Shown: positions 8,905 to 18,506, counted from the stretch's first letter. The stretch: DNA of 64,000 nt from an uncultured Eubacterium sp. (GCA_934338065.1 CAKRGX010000003.1:62001-126000); one strand, 5' to 3'. The notes: generated from the sequence alone by a model not told the origin. Numbers and translations are program-made.

Positions 8905-10386
8905 CTATTCTGTTTTTTCCGTTTTGTTTGACAAACTACGAATTTCAAAAGCTATTCTTCTGATTTGATGTCCTGTCTTTTCTCCTGCTTCACGGTTGTT
9001 GACACTAAGCTCTTCCACGTTCTTTGTATTAGCCGCCATTTCTTCCGAAACTGCTGACATTTCAGATATAGCATCCACAATAACCTGATTAGCCTGCTTT
9101 AACTGCTGCATTTGATCTCTGATTTCTACTGCTTGTCCATCCAGTTCACTCAGCGACTGCTGCATACCATCGAATTTGGTATAGGCTTCTTCTATATAGA
9201 CCGTCTGCTTTTTGATTTCATCCAGCATTCCCTCAATACTATATTCAACAGCATCTGATATCTGCTGGAAATTTACCAAAAGATCTGTGATCTCTACGGC
9301 AGAATTCTGCGTATCTTCAGCTAACGTACGTATTTCATCTGCAACAACAGCAAATCCCCTGCCCGCTTCGCCGGCACGTGCAGCCTCTATGGATGCATTT
9401 AACGACAACAGATTGGTATTTTCTGTAATCGACTGAATCACAGTGACAATTTCCTGCATATCAATGGCTTCCTTTTTTAACTCTGACAGCTTTTCAACAA
9501 TCTGCTGCGATGTGCTCTGCATCACGGAAGCTCCGGTTTTTGAAGCAGATATCTTCTCGCTGCTCTCATCCATAAGCTGACGTGTTTTCAGAGAGGTATC
9601 GGCCATCTGTTTTGCTGCTCCTGCTATTGTTCCTACCCTGCCTTGAATTTCCTTTGTCACATCACTCTGATTATTCAATTTATCAGAAACCTGATTAACG
9701 GCTGCTGCAATCTCAGCCATAGCCATAGACATATCGTTCGCAGACTGAAGCTGTTCTGCCATATTGACATTTATCTTATCAATACGCTCCGCTACCTTTT
9801 CACTCGCCGCCAAAATGCCATCTGTCACATTTTTATTCTTCTGTGTATGCTCAGTCAAAAGGCTCTGACGCATCTCGTTAGCATACTGGATGTGGCGCAC
9901 TGACATCGTAAAAAAGATTCCTGTCAGAATAATCCCAAAAAACTGGATCTCATACTGTGTGATTGAAGATGCATCAGTCTGTCCATTTATGTAGTTATAA
10001 ATGATTCTAATAATAATTGCTATTGTAGATGCTCCACACATTGATCCGATCAGACGACAACTGCCATATACAGCAAGAGTCCCTAAGATAGGCACAATGT
10101 AGATCGCCGTAATTGCATAAGGACTTCCGATTAGATTGATGAGATAAAACACCGTATACGACGCCGCCATAAGAACGCATACCGCCGGATGGTCTTTTCT
10201 CTTGCAAAACATCCCTATTGCGATCAACACAGGAATATCCCCAATTCCTAAAACAGCCACAATATATGGAATGGTCCTTAGTCCTTTCACTACCTCAAGT
10301 ACATAGGCGAGAGACAATATTACCATTGTAACTCCCCACCCGGTCAAGGCTATCTGATTCTGCTTTTCTTTTAATTTTGTTTCCAC
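8905..10386 (-). CDS. Methyl-accepting chemotaxis protein with polytopic membrane N-terminus and no extracellular sensor domain
   Basis: 493 residues from GTG 10386, chosen because GGAGGAG lies 8 nt upstream; a further in-frame ATG at 10416 has no ribosome site. Residues ~10-170 form about six closely spaced transmembrane helices with no large outside loop and no HAMP domain. The cytoplasmic part (~200-490) is a methyl-accepting signalling coiled coil with the canonical hairpin tip around [18 protein letters not shown] and [16 protein letters not shown]. Known role of the family: control of CheA kinase, hence motility or other outputs. With no ligand domain it may sense membrane state or energy, or a partner transporter; that is inference. 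No other chemotaxis gene is nearby. Confidence 0.88.
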   Translation of the reverse strand: METKLKEKQNQIALTGWGVTMVILSLAYVLEVVKGLRTIPYIVAVLGIGDIPVLIAIGMFCKRKDHPAVCVLMAASYTVFYLINLIGSPYAITAIYIVPILGTLAVYGSCRLIGSMCGASTIAIIIRIIYNYINGQTDASSITQYEIQFFGIILTGIFFTMSVRHIQYANEMRQSLLTEHTQKNKNVTDGILAASEKVAERIDKINVNMAEQLQSANDMSMAMAEIAAAVNQVSDKLNNQSDVTKEIQGRVGTIAGAAKQMADTSLKTRQLMDESSEKISASKTGASVMQSTSQQIVEKLSELKKEAIDMQEIVTVIQSITENTNLLSLNASIEAARAGEAGRGFAVVADEIRTLAEDTQNSAVEITDLLVNFQQISDAVEYSIEGMLDEIKKQTVYIEEAYTKFDGMQQSLSELDGQAVEIRDQMQQLKQANQVIVDAISEMSAVSEEMAANTKNVEELSVNNREAGEKTGHQIRRIAFEIRSLSNKTEKTE

Positions 10387-10506
10387 TTTTCTCTCCTCCT
10401 TTACAGTACAACACAAAACTTTTCACAAGCACTACTATGTTTACTATTCTACAAAAATCGTCTTTTTTTTTCAACACCTTTTTCATTTTTTATGAAGGAA
10501 TGGAAA

Positions 10507-10553
10507 CGAAAAGAAACTTTTGTACCAACACTGACTGCCGGTACAAAAGCTTC
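10507..10553 (-). terminator. Terminator of the small lipoprotein gene
   Basis: 14-bp arms GAAGCTTTTGTACC (10553-10540) and GGTACAAAAGTTTC (10526-10513) with one G-T pair, then TTTTCG on the minus strand. Confidence 0.85.
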
Positions 10554-10561
10554 TTTTCTTC

Positions 10562-10888
10562 TTATCTGCTTTCTGTCGCATCATCTACAGCATCATCAAC
10601 ACCATCAATCACATCATTAACGCCATCTGCTGCATCATCTACACCTTTCTTTACATCATCGGATAAATCATTTCCATCTGCATCATTGTTATCATCTTTT
10701 TGCTGATCTGTGGCAGAAGGAGCCGTTGTATTCGTTGCATCCGGTGTATGATCTGATGTTGCCTCTGGCGAAGCCGATGCCTCTGGTGAATTCGATGGAG
10801 CTGTTGCACTGTTGTTCTTGTCACCGCAGCCTGCAAGCATAGCAGATAGACATACGGTAAGCAATCCAATTGCAATAATTTTTTTCAT
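10562..10888 (-). CDS. Small acidic lipoprotein with heptad-like Asp/Val repeats
   Basis: 108 residues from ATG 10888 (GAGG 6 nt upstream; the earlier TTG at 10909 lacks a ribosome site). Signal peptide MKKIIAIGLLTVCLSAM ends in the lipobox LAGC, so the mature protein is predicted to be lipidated and membrane-anchored. Then follows a Ser/Pro/Ala/Thr-rich low-complexity linker, an Asp/Asn-rich stretch and a tail made of seven-residue units GVDDAAD, GVNDVID, GVDDAVD. Function unknown. The tail may form a short amphipathic helix. It is monocistronic, between a HAD phosphatase and its own terminator. Confidence 0.75.
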   Translation of the reverse strand: MKKIIAIGLLTVCLSAMLAGCGDKNNSATAPSNSPEASASPEATSDHTPDATNTTAPSATDQQKDDNNDADGNDLSDDVKKGVDDAADGVNDVIDGVDDAVDDATESR

Positions 10889-10947
10889 CCTGGGCCTCAC
10901 TTTCTTCAAGAAAATATCTTACACTGCTAGTGTGACCCAATTTTAGA

Positions 10948-11607
10948 TTAATATACAAATTTTAAAAGTTCTTTTGGTTCATCCGCAATCATTTCTGCAC
11001 CATTTTTTTCCAAAAATTTTCTTCCACGAAATCCCCAGCTGACGCCAATACATGAAATACCCGCATTTTTCGCAGTCATCAGATCGACGTCGGAATCTCC
11101 AACATAAACCGCCCCGCTCTTATCACTGCCCAGCTCTCTCAGCGCCGCATCAACCATATCCGGTGCAGGTTTCTTACGGATCCCCTGCTGCTCATTTTCG
11201 CCTTTGGCAACCTCGATAAGATTACCAAAATAATAAGGGATCAGCTCCTGTACGGCAAACTCTGCTTTATTTGATACAACAGCAAGTTTTATCCCCTTTT
11301 GCCGCAGATCATGCAGCACATCACAGATACCATCATATGGTGCCGTCTTATCCCGGCAATGTTCTCCATAATACTTACGAAAGGTCTGTAAAATCCGTTC
11401 ACACTCCTGCCTGCTTGTATTCTCCGGCACAGCCCGCTCAACCAGTTTGGCAATTCCATTTCCGACAAACCGGCACACTTCTTCTATCGTCCTTTCCGGT
11501 TTGTTATGTTCCCTTAATGAATAATTTACCGCATCCGTCAAATCTTCTAACGTGTTCAATAATGTTCCATCCAGATCAAAAACGATTGTCTTATAACTCA
11601 TGCTCAT
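10948..11607 (-). CDS. HAD-superfamily phosphatase, phosphoglycolate phosphatase-like
   Basis: 219 residues. HAD motif I FDLDGTLLNT at residues ~9-18 with both Asp residues, motif II VVSNKA, motif III Lys in RKKPAPD, motif IV VGDSDVDLMTAKNAG. The helical cap between motifs I and II (C1 type) matches the Gph/PgmB group. Likely hydrolyses a small phosphate monoester such as 2-phosphoglycolate or pyrophosphate; substrate cannot be told from sequence. Start ATG 11607 has AAGGA 8 nt upstream; GTG 11610 and ATG 11601 are alternatives. It is 19 nt downstream of the first ASST gene and may be the last gene of that operon. Confidence 0.88.
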   Translation of the reverse strand: MSMSYKTIVFDLDGTLLNTLEDLTDAVNYSLREHNKPERTIEEVCRFVGNGIAKLVERAVPENTSRQECERILQTFRKYYGEHCRDKTAPYDGICDVLHDLRQKGIKLAVVSNKAEFAVQELIPYYFGNLIEVAKGENEQQGIRKKPAPDMVDAALRELGSDKSGAVYVGDSDVDLMTAKNAGISCIGVSWGFRGRKFLEKNGAEMIADEPKELLKFVY

Positions 11608-11626
11608 CACTCAATTCCTTTTTTTA

Positions 11627-13234
11627 TTATTTACTATAAAAAATATCAAAATTATATTTCATCACACGATAAGCATAGCGTTTTGCCTGATACGTATATT
11701 TGACTATCAGTTTTCCATTTGCGTCATATTCTCCATAGGTATGATCCATCCCACTGCTAAAAGTAATGTTCCCCTTATAATGTTGAACACCACTTACTAC
11801 ACTTGAATAAGGCACTTCAAATTTCTTTACTAACTGATACGTATCTTTGTTTTCATCCACAAGATATTTATAATAATAAGACGCCTTTCCTTTGCGGTAA
11901 CTTCCTACCCCCTTGTATGATTTCCAATTGAATTTCGGTAACGTCTTGGCACTTCCAAAATTATTATTATACATATACAAGTAGTATTGCCCGGATGGCA
12001 GACGGCCATCCTTTTCTACTGTTATCGTGTGCTGACCGGCATGTCCCACAAAGCCGGTTCCTGTTCTTTTTAACAGATAGCGTGCAAGTTTTGTCTTCTT
12101 ATATAAAGAACCGCTATGTATAATATAATCTATTTTTGGCTTGGAGTAAATATTTTTTATTTTAATAAGAGAACTTTCTTCCCTGCTGCTTACGATCAGC
12201 TCACCATCCTTGATCAGATCAAGAGAGTTTAAATGCAGCCAGTCTAATTCCGTTCCCCCATACGTGTTTTTTCCTCCTTTTCTCTGCACATGTTTCTTTC
12301 TGGATGCTGACATAAGCGAGGCAAAATCAATCAGTTTTTTTATCTTTGCGTTTTTTATATCTACGGAGATGACCACATCTTCAATCGTATTCTTCTTTTT
12401 ATCGTTAACCAGACAAATAAGTTTCTTATGGGCGGCATCATACATAAAATCATGATGTAACTGATACCCCTTTAACGTTATTGTTTTTTCCACTCTCCCC
12501 AGTCGGTTGATAATAGCTAATTTATCCAGATCATAAGAAATAATCCACTTTCCATCAACTGTTAATATTCTGTCCGTGCGATAACCATTCAGTGGCGTCC
12601 TTCCCCTGCTTACACCATTATTATCGTAATAATAAATATTTTCCGCATATGATTTATCATGTCCAAACATGGCATACAAACCCTGACTCACTTTAGCACT
12701 GCCAGTTCCTTTTTTCACTTTTGTTATCTTTGGTATCACATGGTCTTTCTTTATCCCGATTGTATAGTTCAATTCTTTTCGAATCTCATTTTCCTGATCA
12801 TAAAAAAGTAATTTTATGTGATTTGTCTTTCCTGAAGCCAAGCCTGTAATAAGATATTCATGTCTTGTCGTCATAGAATTTGTACTTCCATTTACCAACT
12901 GGCGGGATATCGTCTCAGCCCCTTTCGCTTTTATCGTGCATATAACCCGGTACGGCTGTTCCGAAATAGCATAAAAATACAAAGAAGTACTCATTGTACC
13001 ATATGGGTTTCTGACAAGCAGTGGTGAGGTTATCGTCCTTTTTGTCTTTTTCCATTTATTGAGTAGGTTCGTTACCTGCTTTTGGTATTGCCGTGAATAA
13101 ATATTTTTATATTTATGATTGATTGACCGTACAGCAGCATCAGCTTTTCCTGAACAGCCAATGATTCCTGCCAGACATATACAGATGATAAACAACCGTA
13201 TCTTTTCTTTTACTCTTCCTTCTTCCATTCGCAT
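11627..13234 (-). CDS. Arylsulfate sulfotransferase (ASST) paralog 1, lipoprotein-like
   Basis: PAPS-independent sulfotransferase family: moves sulfate from an aryl sulfate ester to a phenol, outside the membrane. 535 residues. N-terminus has a signal peptide with a possible lipobox IIGC. Residues that match the E. coli AssT active site by order and spacing: HHD (His260/261), HLN (His334/Asn336), Arg351 in SSREES, and His402 in AGQHTITV, the residue that carries the covalent sulfate in AssT. No Cys pair is seen near the active site, unlike E. coli AssT which needs a disulfide. Start ATG 13234; ATG 13228 has better spacing to GGAGG. Nine nt after paralog 2, so co-transcribed. Roughly half identical to its two neighbours by eye. 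Confidence 0.85.
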   Translation of the reverse strand: MRMEEGRVKEKIRLFIICICLAGIIGCSGKADAAVRSINHKYKNIYSRQYQKQVTNLLNKWKKTKRTITSPLLVRNPYGTMSTSLYFYAISEQPYRVICTIKAKGAETISRQLVNGSTNSMTTRHEYLITGLASGKTNHIKLLFYDQENEIRKELNYTIGIKKDHVIPKITKVKKGTGSAKVSQGLYAMFGHDKSYAENIYYYDNNGVSRGRTPLNGYRTDRILTVDGKWIISYDLDKLAIINRLGRVEKTITLKGYQLHHDFMYDAAHKKLICLVNDKKKNTIEDVVISVDIKNAKIKKLIDFASLMSASRKKHVQRKGGKNTYGGTELDWLHLNSLDLIKDGELIVSSREESSLIKIKNIYSKPKIDYIIHSGSLYKKTKLARYLLKRTGTGFVGHAGQHTITVEKDGRLPSGQYYLYMYNNNFGSAKTLPKFNWKSYKGVGSYRKGKASYYYKYLVDENKDTYQLVKKFEVPYSSVVSGVQHYKGNITFSSGMDHTYGEYDANGKLIVKYTYQAKRYAYRVMKYNFDIFYSK

Positions 13235-13243
13235 ACTCCTCCA

Positions 13244-14884
13244 CTAATTGTAAAAAACATCCTTAAAATCATACTTGATGACACGATAAGCATAACGCTT
13301 TGCTTCATATTTATAAGTACAGATCATATTTCCTTCGCGATCATATTCGCCGTATGAATGAGCCATACCGCTGCTAAAGGTAATATTTCCCTTATAATAG
13401 TTCACGCCACTGACCACACTGGAATATGGAACAGAAAAATGCTGTACCATCTGATACGTACGCTTCTTCTCATCTACTAAAAATTTTGTAAAGTACGAAG
13501 CAGTTCCTTTTCTGTAACTTCCTACTCCCGGATATAGGCTCCAATCAAAAGAAGGAAGGGTCTTGGCACTCCCAAAATTATTATCGTAAAAGAACAAGTA
13601 GTACTGATGATTTTTCAAGTTTTTACCGCGTTCTACAGTTATCGTATGCTGTCCTGCGGGTCCCACGGTATCTCCTTTTGGCTTTAGCAGATATTTCTCA
13701 TATTGTGTTCCCTGATACAAAGAACCTTTATGGATCATATAATCGATTGACGGTTTGTCATAAATATTTTTTACCTTAATAATCACGCTCTCCTCACGGC
13801 TGCTAAAAACTGCATCCTTATCATTGAGCAGATCCATTGAGTTAAGATGAAGCCAGTCAAGTTCGGTACCTCCATACGTATTTTTCCCGCCTTTTCTCTG
13901 TACAGAACGATTACGCATATCCTGCAGCAGGGTTTCAAAATCTACCAGCTTACGAACTTTTCCCGTCTCCAGACTCACCGATATAAGCACATCTTCAATA
14001 GTATCTTTATTTTCATCGTTCACCAGGCAAAGAACCACTTTTTTGTCTTTATCATACATAAAATCATGGTGCAGTTCGTATTTTCCGAGATTCACTGTTT
14101 TTTCAACGCGTCCTAGCCGGTTAACGACCGCAATATCAGAAAGGCTGTAAGAATACACCAGATTTCCTTCAATTGTTAAAATTCGATCAGTACGATAATC
14201 CTCAAGTGGAGTTTTTCCACGACTGATTCCAGCATTATCAAAATAATAAATGTTAGCAGCCTTCGATTTATCATGTCCTAAAACAGCAAACAAACCTTCG
14301 CTTAATGCTTCCTTGCTATTCCCTTTTTCTACACTTGTAATATCAGGTATTTCTGAATCTTTTTCTAATCCTATCTGATATTTACCTGTCCATAGCAGTT
14401 GATCTGAACGATCAAAAAATGATAACACAATTTGATTTAACTGTCCCGGTGCAAGCCCTGTAATGAGATATTCATGTTGACGGGTAAGGCCATTATCACC
14501 ACTATTTTTTAGGCGGTTTTCTATGATACTTCCCTGTTCTGTTATGATTTTGCAGCGCACATAACTCTCTTTGCTGCTTTGGCCGTAATAATATACAGAA
14601 CCGGTATTGGTTCCATAAGGATTCCATACCAAAAGAGGGGATTCTACCGAATAATCATTTTTTTGCTTCCATTGACTGATTTGGTCATCTGCCTCTTTCT
14701 GAAACTGTTCTGAGTAAATTGCCGTTTCCTTGTGATCAATTTCCTTTATTGCATAATCTGCCCGGGCAATCCCCTGCCGGGGCGTTGTTTCTTTTTTTTG
14801 CCGTACCGTAACTACATAAGCAGCTACGAAAGCCGCCACTACCGCAAAAACAACCAAAACACCAATCCACACTCGTCTTTTCAT
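13244..14884 (-). CDS. Arylsulfate sulfotransferase (ASST) paralog 2, membrane-anchored
   Basis: 546 residues from ATG 14884 (AAAGGGAA upstream); a TTG at 14908 that overlaps the previous stop is less likely. Single N-terminal transmembrane helix (RVWIGVLVVFAVVAAFVA) without a clear cleavage site, so probably membrane-tethered facing outward. Family active-site positions: His272/273, His346, Asn348, Arg363, His413. The beta-propeller strand repeats and the block KNTYGGTELDWLHLNS are shared by all three copies. Middle gene of the triplet, 17 nt after paralog 3. Specific acceptor and donor unknown; paralogs probably differ in substrate range (inference). Confidence 0.86.
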   Translation of the reverse strand: MKRRVWIGVLVVFAVVAAFVAAYVVTVRQKKETTPRQGIARADYAIKEIDHKETAIYSEQFQKEADDQISQWKQKNDYSVESPLLVWNPYGTNTGSVYYYGQSSKESYVRCKIITEQGSIIENRLKNSGDNGLTRQHEYLITGLAPGQLNQIVLSFFDRSDQLLWTGKYQIGLEKDSEIPDITSVEKGNSKEALSEGLFAVLGHDKSKAANIYYFDNAGISRGKTPLEDYRTDRILTIEGNLVYSYSLSDIAVVNRLGRVEKTVNLGKYELHHDFMYDKDKKVVLCLVNDENKDTIEDVLISVSLETGKVRKLVDFETLLQDMRNRSVQRKGGKNTYGGTELDWLHLNSMDLLNDKDAVFSSREESVIIKVKNIYDKPSIDYMIHKGSLYQGTQYEKYLLKPKGDTVGPAGQHTITVERGKNLKNHQYYLFFYDNNFGSAKTLPSFDWSLYPGVGSYRKGTASYFTKFLVDEKKRTYQMVQHFSVPYSSVVSGVNYYKGNITFSSGMAHSYGEYDREGNMICTYKYEAKRYAYRVIKYDFKDVFYN

Positions 14885-14901
14885 TTGCTCGTTCCCTTTC
14901 C

Positions 14902-16572
14902 CTAACAATAATAAAATCCTTTAAAATCATACTTCATAACGCGGTAAGAATACTTATCGGCATCATAATAAAATGTACGTATCATTTTGCCGTTTTTATC
15001 ATATTCCCCAAAGCACTTACTCATACCACTGCTAAAGGATACACAATCCCCCATCTGCTGCACACTGCTGACAATACTCGAATATGGCAGGTCAAAACTG
15101 TTTACAAGCTCATAGGTTCCTTGTTTTTCATCAACCAGATATTTATAATAAGATGAATGATCACCTTTTGCAAACTGTCCAACTCCCGGATAAAGAGTCC
15201 AGTCAAAAGATGGAATCGTAGCTGCATTTCCAAAATTATTGTTAAACATATAGAGATAATATTGATACTCTGGTAAAGAATCATCCCTTTCCACAGTGAT
15301 CGTATGCTGACCTGCCTGTCCAACAAAGTCACCTTTCTTCTGTAACTGATATTTTTCATATTGTGTTCCTTTATACAGAGAACCAGAATGAATGATATAA
15401 TCAATCGATGGCTTTTTATATAAATCTTTGATCTTGATCAGAGAACTATGTTCCCTGCTGCTCAGGATCAGTTGATCATCCCGCACAAAATTCAATGAGT
15501 TAAAGTGAATCCAGTCTAACTCCGTCCCTCCATATGTGTTTTTTCCATCCGTACGCTGAATAGCACTCTTGCGAAATTCCGGCATGAGTTTTTCAAAATC
15601 AACCAGTTCCTTCACATCCCCTGTCTTACAATCCACCGACACAATACGGTCTTCAATCGTATCTGCGCCTTCTTTATTAGCAAGAATGACCAGGGCATCC
15701 TTGTTAGCATCATAAACAAAATCATGATGAAATGTATATCCTGTCATTTCCATTGTTTTTACAATCTTTCCCAGGCGGTTCTGGAAAGCAATTTTATTCG
15801 TGTCATAAGAATAGATCATCTGATCCCCGTCAAACAGCAGACGATCGGTACGATATCCATTCAAAGGTATGCGGCCTCTGGCTTTTCCTTCATTATCAAA
15901 CAGATACACATTAGCAGCCTCTGATTTGTCATGTCCCAGCAAAGCATAAAGGCCGTCGCTCATCTCCAACTGATTTTCTCCATTATGAACCTCTATAACA
16001 TCCGGTATCGTCTTATCTTCCTTAGGCACATAAGAAAACATTACATCATCGATCTTCTGTTCCTTCCCGTCAAAAAACTCCAGTCGGATATTGTTTTCCT
16101 TTCCCGGCACCAGACCAATAATATTATACTCGTGTTCTGTCACCAGTTTTTCATTTCCCTCTGACACCAAAGTATGACGAAGTGTAGAGGCACCCTCCGA
16201 TTCCAATGTGCAAACGACATACGATGGAGTACTTGTCTTTGCATAATAATAAAGAGCTGTTGAATAAGTTCCATACGCATTTTCAACAATCAACGGGCTG
16301 TCTGTAGAATAAGTTCTCTGTTTCTTCCATTCAGAGAGCATTTTCCCAGATTCTTTCTGATATTGGTCAATATAAATATCCTTTTCCTCATGCGCGATCG
16401 TATTAACCTTTATCGGAATCTCCCGGCAGATATTACCATTCCTTTTTTGCCTAACCACATCATTTGCCTGTACACTTTGAAAAACACCAAAGGAAACAAC
16501 CGCCAAAAGACAAAGCGCAACACCTGCCACAGCTATAACCACCGCCTTGCTGCTTTTTTTATTATTGATCAT
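14902..16572 (-). CDS. Arylsulfate sulfotransferase (ASST) paralog 3, membrane-anchored
   Basis: 556 residues from ATG 16572, which has GGAGG 7 nt upstream; ATG 16578 is too close to that site. N-terminal hydrophobic helix (AVVIAVAGVALCLLAVVSF) then VQAND, either an anchor or a cleavable signal. Active-site positions: His282/283, His356, Asn358, Arg373, His423. Differs from the other two in WIHFNS (not WLHLNS) and SSREHS (not SSREES), and has two extra Cys near the C-terminus (GDC, SKC) plus a terminal Cys. First gene of the operon; promoter region has two inverted repeats. Divergent from proS. Confidence 0.86.
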   Translation of the reverse strand: MINNKKSSKAVVIAVAGVALCLLAVVSFGVFQSVQANDVVRQKRNGNICREIPIKVNTIAHEEKDIYIDQYQKESGKMLSEWKKQRTYSTDSPLIVENAYGTYSTALYYYAKTSTPSYVVCTLESEGASTLRHTLVSEGNEKLVTEHEYNIIGLVPGKENNIRLEFFDGKEQKIDDVMFSYVPKEDKTIPDVIEVHNGENQLEMSDGLYALLGHDKSEAANVYLFDNEGKARGRIPLNGYRTDRLLFDGDQMIYSYDTNKIAFQNRLGKIVKTMEMTGYTFHHDFVYDANKDALVILANKEGADTIEDRIVSVDCKTGDVKELVDFEKLMPEFRKSAIQRTDGKNTYGGTELDWIHFNSLNFVRDDQLILSSREHSSLIKIKDLYKKPSIDYIIHSGSLYKGTQYEKYQLQKKGDFVGQAGQHTITVERDDSLPEYQYYLYMFNNNFGNAATIPSFDWTLYPGVGQFAKGDHSSYYKYLVDEKQGTYELVNSFDLPYSSIVSSVQQMGDCVSFSSGMSKCFGEYDKNGKMIRTFYYDADKYSYRVMKYDFKGFYYC

Positions 16573-16599
16573 TGTCATTCCTCCCTCACATTATCTTTG

Positions 16600-16654
16600 T
16601 ATGCTTCTTAGCATATCGGATGCGAATGACAAAATATCGTCATTCCTGTGTCAA
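16600..16654 (-). promoter_or_regulatory. Control region of the ASST operon: promoter and two inverted repeats
   Basis: Minus strand TTGACA at 16654-16649 with a weak -10 TGTCAT at 16631-16626, 17-bp spacer. A perfect inverted repeat GAATGAC-N8-GTCATTC (16624-16645) covers the -10 and spacer. A second, TATGCT-TCTT-AGCATA (16600-16615), lies just downstream in the leader. A perfect -35 with a poor -10 overlapped by a palindrome suggests a regulated promoter. Confidence 0.55.
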
Positions 16655-16691
16655 AAATATAGCAGTATAACAAACTCGCATACCATTCGGA

Positions 16692-16720
16692 TTGACATTT
16701 TCCCACGAAAATGCTAACAT
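16692..16720 (+). promoter_or_regulatory. Promoter of proS
   Basis: TTGACA (16692-16697), 17-bp spacer, TAACAT (16715-16720). The leader is about 45 nt, too short for a T-box. Confidence 0.7.
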
Positions 16721-16772
16721 GAAAATGTTGCTTTATGCGAATATACATATTGAAATTATTAGGAGGAAAACA

Positions 16773-18506
16773 ATGAAACTTGACAAACTAGTTGGTGAAC
16801 GTTTCAAAGAAAAACCAAGCGATTGTGTCATTGAGAGTCACGCTCTGATGATGCGCGGCGGGTATATGAAAGATGTTGCCAAGGGAATTTATTCCCAATA
16901 TATGCCTTTGAAACGAATTTGCCGGAAAATTGAGAATATTATACGTGAGGAGATGGATGCCATTGATGGTCAGGAAGTACTGTTTCCCGTTGCTCTCCCC
17001 GCTTCTCTTTGGGACGAATCCGGCCGCTACGAAAGCGTCGGAAGTGAGCTTTTACGTTTCATTGACCGCAATGGTTCTAAGATGGTGCTTGGTATGACTC
17101 ACGAAGAAGCTGCCGTACAATTAGTGCGCGATTATGCTAAAAGTTACAATAGTTATCCTTTTATGATATATCAGATTCAGACTAAGTTCCGTGATGAGGC
17201 AAGACCTCGTGCCGGACTGATTCGTGTACGTGAGTTTACAATGAAAGATGCTTACTCTTTCCACACTTCACAGGAAGATCTGGAAAACTATTATCAGATC
17301 TGCTACGAAGCTTATAATCGTATCTTTGCCCGTGCCGGTATCCCTGAAGTAGTAACCGTTGCTTCCGACTCCGGTATGATGGGAGGTAATCTTTCTCATG
17401 AGTATATGCTTCTTACACCGATTGGAGAAGATTCCATCGCAATCTGCAGCGAATGTGATTACCGCGCTAATATGGAAGCAGCAGAGAGCATTGTTCAAAA
17501 TGAGAAGGATGCCATTGATGAAACATTAACAAAAGTACACACACCGAACATCCATACAATTGAAGAAATTTGTGAATTTCTCCACACTCCGTTGGAAAAA
17601 TCCTGCAAAGCCGTTGTATACCAGAAAAACCTGACCGATGACTATGTTGTTGTATTTATCCGTGGTGATCTGGATGTAAATGAAACAAAGCTGACAAACT
17701 TCCTGGGCGAAGAAATTCATCCCGCTGTCATTACAAAAGAATGTGGGTTAAATGCCGGTTATATCGGTCCGGTCAATCTCACCGCCGCTGGCAGCTACAC
17801 AGTTGTTTACGACAGATCCCTTCAGGGGACCAACAATTTATCCTGTGGCGCCAATGAAGAAGAATATCACTATACCGGTCTGTGCATGGAGCGCGATATT
17901 CCGAATGCCAGGTATATTGACGTTGCCAAAATTCTGGATGGCGGCATCTGCCCGAAATGTGGCAAAAAGACAATTGGCATCTCCCGTGGTATTGAAGTTG
18001 GTAATATATTCCAGCTCGGCACTAAGTATACAAAATCTATGAATATGCAATATCTGGATGCGGATGGAGAATCCCACTATCCGATCATGGGCTGTTACGG
18101 TATTGGCGTCGGCCGTCTGGCTGCTTCTGTATGTGAAGTACATCATGATGACTACGGTCCGATCTGGCCGATTTCAATTGCTCCATGGCAGGTACATCTG
18201 TGCTGCCTGCGTGCAGATGATGTAGAAGCCAAAAAATTCGCAGATAAGCTATACGAAGAATTAAACAAAGAGCATATTGAAGTAATCTATGATGATCGAA
18301 ATGTCCGTCCTGGTGTTATGTTCTCAGATGCTGATCTGCTTGGAGTACCGATTCGTCTTGTTGTAAGTCCACGTAACATGAAAGAATCCGTAGTAGAACT
18401 TTCCAGCCGTGATAAGTCTATTCAGGATAAAATACCACTTGATCAGGTAATCGTAACAGTAAAAGATCTCATAACTACAATGATGAAAGAGATGGATAAC
18501 GTATAA
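16773..18506 (+). CDS. proS: Prolyl-tRNA synthetase (bacterial type with editing insertion)
   Basis: Charges tRNA-Pro. 577 residues from ATG 16773, preceded by AGGAGG at 16761-16766; the frame opens earlier but without a ribosome site and through the promoter. Class II motifs: motif 2 around FRDEARPRAGLIRVREFTMKD, motif 3 MGCYGIGVGRLAAS. The insertion between motifs 2 and 3 (residues ~225-405, with VVVFIRGDLDVNETKL) is the YbaK-like domain that hydrolyses mischarged Ala-tRNA-Pro. C-terminal anticodon-binding domain from ~470. Monocistronic, divergent from the ASST operon. Confidence 0.97.
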   Translation: MKLDKLVGERFKEKPSDCVIESHALMMRGGYMKDVAKGIYSQYMPLKRICRKIENIIREEMDAIDGQEVLFPVALPASLWDESGRYESVGSELLRFIDRNGSKMVLGMTHEEAAVQLVRDYAKSYNSYPFMIYQIQTKFRDEARPRAGLIRVREFTMKDAYSFHTSQEDLENYYQICYEAYNRIFARAGIPEVVTVASDSGMMGGNLSHEYMLLTPIGEDSIAICSECDYRANMEAAESIVQNEKDAIDETLTKVHTPNIHTIEEICEFLHTPLEKSCKAVVYQKNLTDDYVVVFIRGDLDVNETKLTNFLGEEIHPAVITKECGLNAGYIGPVNLTAAGSYTVVYDRSLQGTNNLSCGANEEEYHYTGLCMERDIPNARYIDVAKILDGGICPKCGKKTIGISRGIEVGNIFQLGTKYTKSMNMQYLDADGESHYPIMGCYGIGVGRLAASVCEVHHDDYGPIWPISIAPWQVHLCCLRADDVEAKKFADKLYEELNKEHIEVIYDDRNVRPGVMFSDADLLGVPIRLVVSPRNMKESVVELSSRDKSIQDKIPLDQVIVTVKDLITTMMKEMDNV

